Shown here: positions 46,191 through 53,878 of the stretch, one piece after another
Layout of the letters: every line of letters starts with the position of its first letter
How positions within the stretch are numbered: position 1 is the first letter of the stretch
NCBI RefSeq assembly: GCF_047372505.1
Contig: NZ_JBKBEU010000003.1
Span: forward strand, 66,977-130,976
DNA from: Phaeobacter cretensis
Lineage (GTDB): Bacteria; Pseudomonadota; Alphaproteobacteria; Rhodobacterales; Rhodobacteraceae
Reading direction: 5' to 3'
DNA: 64,000 nt
Position numbers and translations under genes: made by a program
The notes under the pieces: generated by a model
The model's database searches: none
Seen by the model: only the letters and a program-made list of their open reading frames with translations
Told to the model about the DNA's origin: nothing

Positions 46191-47673
46191 TACGGGCTTT
46201 TCCCAACGTCCCTTTTCCGAACTGCGCAATCCCATACCGCCGGTCGAGCTTATTTCAGCAGATCAGGTCGAGACAATTCACGAAGCAAGTCTGAAAGTCT
46301 TGCGCGACATTGGACTTAAGGTCGGCAGCGCTGTTGCACTTGATCTGCTCGCGCAGGCAGGCGCAAATGTCGAGCACGACACCGGCCGGGTCCGTTTTGA
46401 CCCCTCCATGGTCGAAGAGATGCTGATTGGCATTCCGTCGGAATTTACCATCCACGCACGCAACCCGGATAAGACGGTTACGGTGGGTGGCAATTCTTTG
46501 ACGTTTGCCACGGTCTGCGGGCCATCCTTTGTGTCCGACCTGGATCGCGGTCGCCGGGCGGGCACTCTCGAAGACATGCATAATTTTGTGAAGCTTTCGG
46601 CGTCACTCAACGTGTTCCACCACGAAGGTGGTTCGGGGTGCGAGCCATTGGAGCTGCCACCAGAAACTCGGCATCTGGACATGATGCTTGCCCAGACCAC
46701 GCTTTGCGATAAGGGCTGGCAACCTTGCTGGCTCAATTCTGCGCAGCGGGCTCGAGACTGTATCGAAATGGCTAAGATAGCTTTGCAGACCGATGATGAC
46801 GGCCTTCGGGCACGGCCCGGCATTATAGGCGGGATTAACACTAACTCTCCGCTCTTACTGGATGACAGCCAGGCTGAGGGCCTCATCGAGTTCGCCCGCG
46901 CCGGCCAGCCCATACATGTAACACCCTTCACTCTGGCCGGGGCAATGAGTCCGGCCACCATTGGCGGTTCGCTGGTTCAGCAGAACGCCGAGGCGCTGGC
47001 GGGGATCATCCTCGGCCAGGCAGCGGCACGGGGTGCACCGGTTTTTTACGGGCACTTCACCTCTAATGTGGACATGAAAACTGGCTCACCCGCCTTTGGA
47101 ACCCCAGAATACGCGCAGTCGGTGCTGGTATCGGGACAGATGGCGCGTCGCTATGGTCTGCCGATCCGTTCGTCAAACACCACCGCTTCTGCTTGTGTCG
47201 ACGCCCAGGCAACATATGAGTCTGACATGTCGATTAACGCCTGTGTTCAGGGTCATATCAACGTGATGATGCACGCAGGCGGCTGGCTGGAGGGCGGACT
47301 GACTTGTTCGTTCGAAAAACTGATCCTGGATGCAGAACTGCTGCAAATGCAGTCGGCACTTTTAGAACCAATCGACCTGTCCAGCGACGCCATCGGTCTC
47401 GATGCGATTGCAGAAGTCGGTCCTGCAGGTCATTTCTTTGGAACTGCCCATACGCTCGCACGGTATGAGACCGCATTCTACAACCCGATCCTGTCGGACT
47501 GGCGCAACTATGAAACCTGGCGCGATGACGGTGGCAAAACCGCGACCGAGCGAGCAAACGCGATCTGGAAGCAATTACTTCTCGAATATGAGAAGCCGCC
47601 GATCGACCCCGCCGTGGAAGAAGAGCTGGAAGCCTATGTCGCACGTCGCAAGCAGGAAATCGCTGCAGCGTAG
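46150..47673 (+). CDS. Trimethylamine methyltransferase family (MttB superfamily) protein, non-pyrrolysine
   Basis: This is a 507-residue TIM-barrel protein of the COG5598/MttB superfamily. Signatures are VETIHEASLKVLRDIGLKVGS, FTLAGAMSPATIGGSLVQQNAEALAG and AAARGAPVFYGHFTSNVDMKTGSPAFGTPEY. There is no in-frame amber codon, so it belongs to the non-pyrrolysine branch, some of which (MtgB) demethylate glycine betaine to dimethylglycine with a corrinoid protein. No corrinoid-protein gene lies nearby. An AGGAG ribosome-binding site precedes the ATG at 46150; the next ATG (46153) is also possible. It follows the DMGDH-like gene and probably feeds it. Confidence 0.85.
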   Translation: MMSRRRRSTRQPRNTGFSQRPFSELRNPIPPVELISADQVETIHEASLKVLRDIGLKVGSAVALDLLAQAGANVEHDTGRVRFDPSMVEEMLIGIPSEFTIHARNPDKTVTVGGNSLTFATVCGPSFVSDLDRGRRAGTLEDMHNFVKLSASLNVFHHEGGSGCEPLELPPETRHLDMMLAQTTLCDKGWQPCWLNSAQRARDCIEMAKIALQTDDDGLRARPGIIGGINTNSPLLLDDSQAEGLIEFARAGQPIHVTPFTLAGAMSPATIGGSLVQQNAEALAGIILGQAAARGAPVFYGHFTSNVDMKTGSPAFGTPEYAQSVLVSGQMARRYGLPIRSSNTTASACVDAQATYESDMSINACVQGHINVMMHAGGWLEGGLTCSFEKLILDAELLQMQSALLEPIDLSSDAIGLDAIAEVGPAGHFFGTAHTLARYETAFYNPILSDWRNYETWRDDGGKTATERANAIWKQLLLEYEKPPIDPAVEEELEAYVARRKQEIAAA

Positions 47674-47834
47674 AGGGCTTGGACAACGGCGAAAGACCTG
47701 CATACGACGGACAGCTCAAACCAAAAAAGTGGCGAACCTGCCGTTATTCTAGGACCACCCTCAGCAAAGGAAACGTGTCGATTGCTTTCGGAGGATGCTT
47801 CGGGGATCGCAATGCACATCAGCGGGTTGAGTTA

Positions 47835-48896
47835 ATGAACCAACATGTTTCAATGCAGAAATCAAAGCGCCAAGACCAACAACACGGGCGATGCTTTGAT
47901 GTTGCCATTCTACTCACAGAGCGGTTTTCTCTTCTAAGCCTAGCATCACTGACGGATGTGTTTGAATCGGTCCAGACCGCGTCACCGTCTGACTATGTGA
48001 ATGTCTCACTCCTGACAGCGTCCGGTAAGATCATTGGTTCGCATTCGAATGTTAAGATTGTGCCCGACGGCAGACTGTCTGACTACTATGCGAACGAAAA
48101 AAGCTTATCCAAACCTGACCTGTTTATTGTGTGTTCCGGTAAGCAGTTATCGGAACCCGACGAAGGCAACTTACTGGCTTTGACTCGTTGGTGCCGGGTC
48201 ACTGCGACACCGCTCTGTGTCATCGGCGCAGCCATACGAACCATAGCCCAGTCGGGCCATATCACCAGAGGCACTGACCACTGGAGCCGAATTCCCGTCA
48301 ACCGCGAGACCTGTCCAGAGGTTGAATTTGAAGAGTGCATCTTCGTGTGCGACAGAAAACTTGTGAGCTGTTCTGGCGAACTGGGGGCGATGGACTTCGC
48401 ACTGAATTGGGTGGAAGCCAACGTCAACGCCAAAGTCGCCGACTGGACACGCAATAATCTTCTTTTGCAATCGGTGCGAAATCCAGAGAGGAAGCAGACC
48501 TGTACGATCGCAGATCGATACCGAGGTATCCCAAGAGTTCTGGAAGCTGCAATCCAGATGATGGTTGATAACTTGGAAGAACCACTTCCGATCAGGGAAA
48601 TCGCTGACGTATTGGGCACTTCAACCCGCCAACTTGAGAGACTGTTTAAGCGTGACTTGGATACTTCTCCGCTGAAATTCTACCGAGCTCAACAACTGGA
48701 ACTGGGACGGTGCTTGATTGAGGATTCCAACATGCCTGTATCGGAGATTTCAATCGTTTGTGGGTTCCAGTCCTGTGCTTCCTTCGCGAAGTTGTTCAAA
48801 AATAGGTTTGGCAAAACACCAAGCGAATACCGGCGGTCCAGGACTTGCACAGAACTTTGCATACCTAAGTCAGATATTGGTCGGCCGACACTGTAG
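47835..48896 (+). CDS. GlxA/GbdR-like AraC-family regulator with DJ-1/PfpI domain
   Basis: This regulator of about 353 residues has an N-terminal class-I-amidotransferase-like domain (FDVAILLTERFSLLSLASLTDVFE; LFIVCSGKQL near the nucleophile elbow). A C-terminal AraC helix-turn-helix pair follows (LPIREIADVLGTSTRQLERLFKRD and MPVSEISIVCGFQSCASFAKLFKNRFG). This class includes GbdR and CdhR, activators of glycine betaine, dimethylglycine and carnitine catabolism, which fits the neighbours. The start at 47835 is preferred over 47679, as the first 52 codons look non-coding. Confidence 0.85.
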   Translation: MNQHVSMQKSKRQDQQHGRCFDVAILLTERFSLLSLASLTDVFESVQTASPSDYVNVSLLTASGKIIGSHSNVKIVPDGRLSDYYANEKSLSKPDLFIVCSGKQLSEPDEGNLLALTRWCRVTATPLCVIGAAIRTIAQSGHITRGTDHWSRIPVNRETCPEVEFEECIFVCDRKLVSCSGELGAMDFALNWVEANVNAKVADWTRNNLLLQSVRNPERKQTCTIADRYRGIPRVLEAAIQMMVDNLEEPLPIREIADVLGTSTRQLERLFKRDLDTSPLKFYRAQQLELGRCLIEDSNMPVSEISIVCGFQSCASFAKLFKNRFGKTPSEYRRSRTCTELCIPKSDIGRPTL

Positions 48897-48935
48897 TCAA
48901 AAATATATGGAGTTCTCGCGTTAGAGGTGATAGTG

Positions 48936-48953
48936 ATTCTGTGATCACAGTTT
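48936..48953. promoter_or_regulatory. Palindromic operator 5 (Rieske oxygenase gene)
   Basis: ATTCTGTGATCACAGTTT retains the perfect CTGTGATCACAG core. It ends 17 bp before the ATG of the Rieske oxygenase gene, placing that gene in the same regulon as the sarcosine oxidase and transporter genes. Confidence 0.73.
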
Positions 48954-48970
48954 GACGAAGGAGTAGAGGG

Positions 48971-50098
48971 ATGGCCCTCGATCAGATCGATATTGTCGAG
49001 AAAATACGGCGTGATCTTGCGGAGCTTTCTAATCTTGAAACATCGCAAGCACGTACGATGCCACCTGACTTCTACACCTCTGCGGATTTCCTTGAACATG
49101 AGAAGGAAGAGCTTTTTCGCAAGGAATGGATCTGCCTGGGCCATATTGGGGAAGTTCCAAACCCTGGAGACTATTTTACCACTGAGCTGATCGGCGAACA
49201 GATTATCGTCGCTCGCGACCATGATGGGGAAGTGCGTGTCCTATCTAATGTCTGTCGCCACCGAGGGAACCTCGTGGCAGAGGGCAAAGGCAATCGACGC
49301 AGCTTCGTGTGCGGCTATCACGCCTGGACCTACGATCTCGACGGTGCACTGAAAACTGCGCCGCTTATGAACAAGGTCGAAGGGTTTGATCGTAAGAAGT
49401 GCAGACTGCCTCAGCTCAACACGGAGATCTGGAGCAATTTCATCTTTGTCAATCTAGATGGCAACGCCGATCCGCTGGCGCCGCAGTTGGCGACATTGGA
49501 GAGCATTATCTGCAATTACCACAACGAGCAAAGAAACTTGTTGTTTTCCGACGAGGCGGAGTGGGGCACGAACTGGAAGAACCTGACCGAAAATTTCATG
49601 GAAGGGTATCACCTGTTCGCAACACATCCTAAAACCCTCCAACCGATGACGCCAACGCAGCTCTGCCGCAAAGTTCCCGGAGAAGGTCGCTGGACCGCCT
49701 ATCGCTCTTACTATGATCCAGAGTTTCCACCGCGCGGCCCCTTCCACGAGGACATGACAGAAGACGAACAACGCAATTCGGTTTTGTTCAATGTCTTTCC
49801 AAGCTTTGTAGTGGCGGTGGCAGCGAATTATACGCTTTACTTGTGTCTGCGCCCATCTGGCGTCGACAAGGTCGCGATCCGCTGGGGTGTTGCTGGGTTC
49901 AAGACCGATCCCGACGATCAGGAAGTCGTCGACTATGTGCAACTCTGCAAGGACTTCAACGCGGAGGATCGCGCCAAGCTCGAGACGTTGCAGCGTGCTC
50001 AAAACACGCGATACTTTCAGACCGGGCCGCTGGCTCCAGATGATCTCGAGGGAACTATCTGGGACTTTCTGCAGTACATGGCTCGGCGCTTTGCTTAA
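48971..50098 (+). CDS. Rieske non-heme iron oxygenase, alpha subunit (betaine/stachydrine demethylase-like)
   Basis: This 375-residue oxygenase has a Rieske [2Fe-2S] site Cys95-x-His97 (NVCRHRGN) and Cys114-x2-His117 (FVCGYHAWTYDLDG). The mononuclear iron site includes His214 and His219 (ENFMEGYHLFATHP). The short YHAWTY/LDG pattern resembles glycine betaine monooxygenase GbcA and stachydrine demethylase. Such enzymes remove an N-methyl group as formaldehyde. No reductase gene (GbcB) is visible, so electrons must come from a partner encoded elsewhere. Confidence 0.86.
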   Translation: MALDQIDIVEKIRRDLAELSNLETSQARTMPPDFYTSADFLEHEKEELFRKEWICLGHIGEVPNPGDYFTTELIGEQIIVARDHDGEVRVLSNVCRHRGNLVAEGKGNRRSFVCGYHAWTYDLDGALKTAPLMNKVEGFDRKKCRLPQLNTEIWSNFIFVNLDGNADPLAPQLATLESIICNYHNEQRNLLFSDEAEWGTNWKNLTENFMEGYHLFATHPKTLQPMTPTQLCRKVPGEGRWTAYRSYYDPEFPPRGPFHEDMTEDEQRNSVLFNVFPSFVVAVAANYTLYLCLRPSGVDKVAIRWGVAGFKTDPDDQEVVDYVQLCKDFNAEDRAKLETLQRAQNTRYFQTGPLAPDDLEGTIWDFLQYMARRFA

Positions 50099-50283
50099 AA
50101 TCCACTGTGCGAAGCGGGGACGGTGACTTCGGCAAAGAGGTGGTAGAGCTTCTTTTCACCTCGTGCAGATATCGTCCCCATCCGTGCAAATTGGCGCAAC
50201 GTTCGTCAAAACCTGGATAGATGTTCTTGTCGGCTAACGTGCAAGGAACGCAAATAAATGCGCTCCAGGAGCGCCAATATCGT

Positions 50284-50314
50284 CCTGCGCCATCTCATAC
50301 GATGACGGCGCAGG
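50284..50314. terminator. Hairpin between convergent genes
   Basis: Perfect 8-bp arms cctgcgcc (50284-50291) and ggcgcagg (50307-50314) lie in the 236-bp gap between the Rieske gene and the converging repeat-protein gene. No T tract follows, so this is a tentative terminator. The rest of the gap shows no gene. Confidence 0.4.
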
Positions 50315-50334
50315 ATCTCATGAGAATTGCGTTG

Positions 50335-51373
50335 TCAATTGTCCTCCAGGACAACACCGTGCAGCTCCATCGGCTCGGCAACCGCACCGCCAAAGATCAG
50401 AGCGCCGCCAGCGCCTTCATCTTCTTGGACCAACTCAAAAGAGACATCACCTCCGTCATTCCCGAATGAAACGGGGTTCGCTGCAGTAAGCGCCAAATCG
50501 CCGGAACCCGCTTCTTCAAGAACAAACCCGACGCCTCCGTTTTCAGCTGCCGCGCTCATGACAAAGGTGCCCGAAACGTCGCCGGCATCCTCTTCGGAAA
50601 TCTTGTAGCCATCGTCGTTGTTTCCTGCTGCATGTGTGCGCAGAACGGAAACCACGATACCACCTTCGTTTTCTTCGTCGAAATCCAAGCCTTCGTCGAG
50701 GTTACCGACAATCTCGGAATCTTCCATGAGCAAGTGAATTGATCCTGGGCCAGCCTCGTCGACGTCGAAGCCATCGTCGAGATCAATGCCAAATTCATAG
50801 GCTTCCACAGTGCCGTCGTCATAGAGATCGACTTCTCGCTCAAAACACGCGTCATCCGGAGATCCGGTTATCTCGCCAGGTATGTCGTCTGCCGCCGTTT
50901 GACCTTGGTCAAATTCAGCTTCATCGACTTCTGGCAAAAACGCTGCCAGAACACTCGGATCGCAGTAAGCGCCATTGTTGTTGAAAACTGCGTCAGACAC
51001 GTTCACCTGAACATCGCCGTCCTGACCTTCATCCAGTTCCACGCCGTCTGCGCCGACATGTGTGAAGCTCGATGCGTCTGCGATGAGTGTCACCGAGCCC
51101 TCTGAGCGTTCATCAACACGCAAGCCATCTGCGTCAAACCGTCCGTTGCCAACATCATCAATGATCACATTGGTTAGTCGAACAAGGATCGAGGCGTCGG
51201 ATCCTTCGCCGGCACCGCCGCCGCCACCGCCGCAATCATCTGCCAGTGAGCAGTCAGAGATGTGAACGCCGTGATTGGCAACGCCGACGACCGACACATC
51301 ATTTAGTACCAAGGTAACTGTCCCGGTCTGGTCCTCTCGTACATCCACGAAAATACCTTTGCCCGCGCCAGTG
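50335..51373 (-). pseudogene. Acidic repeat (probable beta-helix) protein, 5' end removed by Tn3 derivative
   Basis: At least 345 codons of a strongly acidic, glycine-rich repeat protein remain. Imperfect units of about 30-45 residues recur, such as GRFDADGLRVDERSEGSVTL, GADGVELDEGQDGDVQVNVS and NLDEGLDFDEENEGGIVVSV. This pattern is typical of a right-handed beta-helix surface or secreted protein. The frame is open through TGAGKGIFVDVRED right up to the terminal repeat at 51374, so no signal peptide or natural start remains. A GTG at 51348 could still start a shortened product. Confidence 0.65.
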
Positions 51374-52226
51374 GGGTTCCTCCCAACAAAGGTACGTAAA
51401 GTCCCACAGGATTTGTTGAAGCGGTCTGTTGTGTCGTGCTTTTTCCTGTTTTTGCACCTCCCGTTTTCACGCTGTTTCTACGCCACCTTTTTCCGGGGTA
51501 GGACACCGATAGTGTCGCGGAGTTTTTCTTCTGAGAAATCGTATTCGCCGAGCATGTTGATATGGGCCCATGACATTGGCGAGTGGGCTGCGATCAGACG
51601 CATCAGGTTTTCCCGCGCCTCGACATCCGGTGTCTTCTCGACCTGTCTGGCGAGGTAGAGATAGTTCCAGCAGATGATGGCATTCCGGATCAACCGGTTG
51701 CAGGCCTCTGCGACCTCTTGCTCTTCCTTTGCGGTCTGGGTGTATTCGCGAGGATTTCCGACAGCCACGGCGCGGGTGAAACGATTGGCAAGTTCGACCT
51801 TGTTGAGCTGCTTCTCAATGGCCTGCCGGAGCGCGAGATCGTCGATGTAGCGCAGTATGAAGAGGGATTTGATGATCTGTCCGAAGGCCTTGAGGTTCAC
51901 TGCCTCGCCCTCGGTGGCGTCGATCTCACCAGCTCCGCTGGTAAGATGACCATGAATGTCATCAATGCCGTCGCACAGTTCGAGCGCGACCTGCTCATCG
52001 AGCGCACCCAATCCGGCCTTGCGCGCGCCAAAGCGGAAGGTAAGCCCTTAGGACGACCATCAGCCCTTTCCGAGGATCAGCAGGCCGAAGTGAAGCAAAA
52101 ACTGGAAAACGGCGAAACAATCTCAGCTATCGCGCGACAGTTCGAGACAAGCAGGCAGACAATCATCCGCGTCAGGGCGCGGCCCTAATCCTATGTCGCA
52201 TTACGTACCTTTGTTGGGATAGACCC
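51374..52226. mobile_element. Internal-deletion derivative of the Tn3-family element (copy 2)
   Basis: This 853-bp copy keeps both terminal repeats but only the last 139 codons of tnpA (minus strand, 51478-51894) and the last 97 codons of tnpR (plus strand, 51895-52188). The deletion junction lies at TTGAGGTTCAC. It matches 24781-25302 and 28309-28639 of the full copy, with visible divergence in the left arm and near identity at the right end. It encodes the same 177- and 201-residue frames as copy 3 without a difference. Flanks are CAGTG and CCTCT, so no target duplication. Confidence 0.9.
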
Positions 52227-52228
52227 CC

Positions 52229-52303
52229 TCTGTGCGCTCCAATTTCCTCTCACTTAATCAGGATGAGAGGGAGAAGTTGCTGGAATTTCTGGAGTCGCTT
52301 TGA
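52229..52303 (+). pseudogene. C-terminal fragment, possibly of a di-heme oxidoreductase
   Basis: Directly after the right terminal repeat, 25 codons end in a stop: SVRSNFLSLNQDEREKLLEF followed by LESL. This pattern (R-x-F-x-x-L-x-x-x-x-R-x-x-L-x-x-F-L-x-S-L-stop) is common at the C-terminus of di-heme c-type thiol oxidoreductase-like proteins. The rest of the gene has been removed by the transposon copy. The fragment is too short for certainty. The 208 bp to the next gene show nothing. Confidence 0.4.
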
Positions 52304-52511
52304 CCTGCCCCCGAGGCTCCCTCATTTATGACGAAAGACTGAGGGTCTGGATTTCATTTTCCTCGGCGTCGTTCCAGGCAAATGCGGCGTGCGCGGAGCA
52401 CTCAAATTGCTATCAGACAGGGATGTGCCTCAATAGCTTGAGCAGGCAGATGTATCAGTAATGCTTACCTATCTGATAAGCAAGATTATGTAAATATTCG
52501 TGATGCCTTGG

Positions 52512-53870
52512 TCATCGCCGCTTGTTGTTTTTCGAATGGTTTTCGAACAAGTCACGTTGAGCAGATGGCTGTAAGTTTCTGACTACTCTATTTGCTCGAT
52601 CAAGTAAGAATCTGAGTTCTTCAAATTTTTCGGCATCGAAGTTTGCGCGATCGACGGATTTTTGAACATCGCTATCTTGTCTTTTAGTTTTGGGGTTTCG
52701 AAATGACGCAGAGACGGTGCCGTGTAGAGCAACTGAAATAGTGCTGCTGTGTGCTGTTCTAAAACTGTCAGCAGTGAGTGCTTCTTCACTCAAGATCATC
52801 AATTCGTCAAAAGATATGTCGCTTTCTGGTGGAGTAAAAAGATCAGCTGGCCTCTTTAGGTCTCTTACGGCTCTACGTCCAAGACAGTTGCCAGACGTTA
52901 GAGCGTCAGTGCGCTGTTGCAAAGATGAGATCACTCCAAACCACAGCGCTGCTTTCGGGAAATCTTGCAATGTCTCGTCAAGCAATTTTAGTTGATCAAA
53001 CGATCCATTGCTCACCATCGACAAAAGCCCGCCGACCACAAATTCCTTCAAAGTGGAGTCGGAATTTGACTGCCGCAACGAGCTGAACGCTTTTGGCAGC
53101 GTTCTGACGCGCTCTTCACGTGCAAGCCTCATGTTACTCACAGCATTTCCGAGCTCTGGAATGCCAGCGGTTAGTGGAAAGAACCAATCTTCTAGCGATG
53201 ACTTCTCGATCAAAGCTGCCTTCAGCGAGGATGAAATTTTGGACCTTACATCACTTTTCTTCTTTGTCTTCGGAGAGTTCAAGGCTGCGCCTATCGTCAT
53301 CCATACGTCCAGAATCATCTCTGCGCCAAGCGCCAAAGATGGGTCAGAGGAGTTTCCCCTTATCGCGGCCCATTTCTCAGCGATGTTGTGCATTTCCTTC
53401 AGCTCACCTCCACGAATGAGGAATTCAAACAACGTCGCTGAAAGAGTAGCCTGAAGGCCTTGCACCGTTAGTTCATTCACGGTCCGCACCTTGCCCCGTG
53501 ATTGCGCGTAAGCCTCAGCGATCGCTACTCCGATTAGCTCATCAGGGACGTCAATAGTAGCAGGCCGCCGCCGATCACGAAGGCCAGCCACCGATGTGGC
53601 CTCTTCATACGGCAAAACGTGAAAAAACGCCGAGAACGGGCGATACGTGGAAACGTAAGTACTCACAAACGCATAAAACTCTTTCAAATCCCGCTGTTTG
53701 ACCAAAACCACGGGTGTCAGCGAAGCCGATTGATCAGTTTTCCATAGCAGGGCAACGTCTGCCTCTAAGGGCTTGGCTAATTGCCGAAGCGTGATCGGGG
53801 AAGCTTTCGGAGAGTAACTTCCAGCCAACCAATCGAGGAGGGCTTCGCGATTGAGCATAGAAATCTGCAT
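52512..53870 (-). CDS. Unrecognised 452-residue protein, third gene of the kinase-helicase operon
   Basis: No family is recognised. The protein is soluble-looking and mostly helical by composition, without a signal peptide or membrane segment. An N-terminal WLAGSYSPKASPITLRQLAK segment precedes a long helical central region, and the C-terminal 80 residues are charged and Lys/Asn-rich (NPKTKRQDSDVQKSVDRANF; ENHSKNNKRR). It begins 8 bp after the helicase stop codon, so it is co-transcribed with helicase and kinase. It could be the effector or a kinase substrate of the module; that is inference. Confidence 0.7.
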   Translation of the reverse strand: MQISMLNREALLDWLAGSYSPKASPITLRQLAKPLEADVALLWKTDQSASLTPVVLVKQRDLKEFYAFVSTYVSTYRPFSAFFHVLPYEEATSVAGLRDRRRPATIDVPDELIGVAIAEAYAQSRGKVRTVNELTVQGLQATLSATLFEFLIRGGELKEMHNIAEKWAAIRGNSSDPSLALGAEMILDVWMTIGAALNSPKTKKKSDVRSKISSSLKAALIEKSSLEDWFFPLTAGIPELGNAVSNMRLAREERVRTLPKAFSSLRQSNSDSTLKEFVVGGLLSMVSNGSFDQLKLLDETLQDFPKAALWFGVISSLQQRTDALTSGNCLGRRAVRDLKRPADLFTPPESDISFDELMILSEEALTADSFRTAHSSTISVALHGTVSASFRNPKTKRQDSDVQKSVDRANFDAEKFEELRFLLDRANRVVRNLQPSAQRDLFENHSKNNKRR

Positions 53871-53878
53871 AACGCCCC

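Noticed and set aside
35599..48953. CRP/FNR-type sites as an explanation of the palindromes.
   Set aside because: CRP sites have a TGTGA-N6-TCACA layout with a 6-bp spacer. Here TGTGATCACA has no spacer, and flanking AATC/GATT extends the symmetry, which fits a GntR-type site better.
51478..52011. A 177-codon minus-strand frame in copy 2 (twin at 60533-61066) that begins in the resolvase complement.
   Set aside because: The N-terminal part is antisense to tnpR and has no start signals of its own. Only the tnpA C-terminal remnant is genuine.
51583..52188. A 201-codon plus-strand frame within copy 2, and its twin at 60638-61243, that fuses antisense tnpA sequence to the resolvase C-terminus.
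   Set aside because: The first half is the complement of the tnpA remnant, and the frame is a by-product of the deletion. Only the C-terminal 97 codons derive from a real gene (tnpR).
51369..52231. Target-site duplication of copy 2 alone.
   Set aside because: The flanks are CAGTG and CCTCT, which do not match. The right flank of copy 1 (AACGT) and the left flank of copy 3 (TGGAT) also match neither.
53008..53454. Plus-strand frames opposite the unrecognised third gene of the kinase operon.
   Set aside because: They have no coupled neighbours on that strand and no motifs, while the minus-strand gene is spaced tightly behind the helicase gene.
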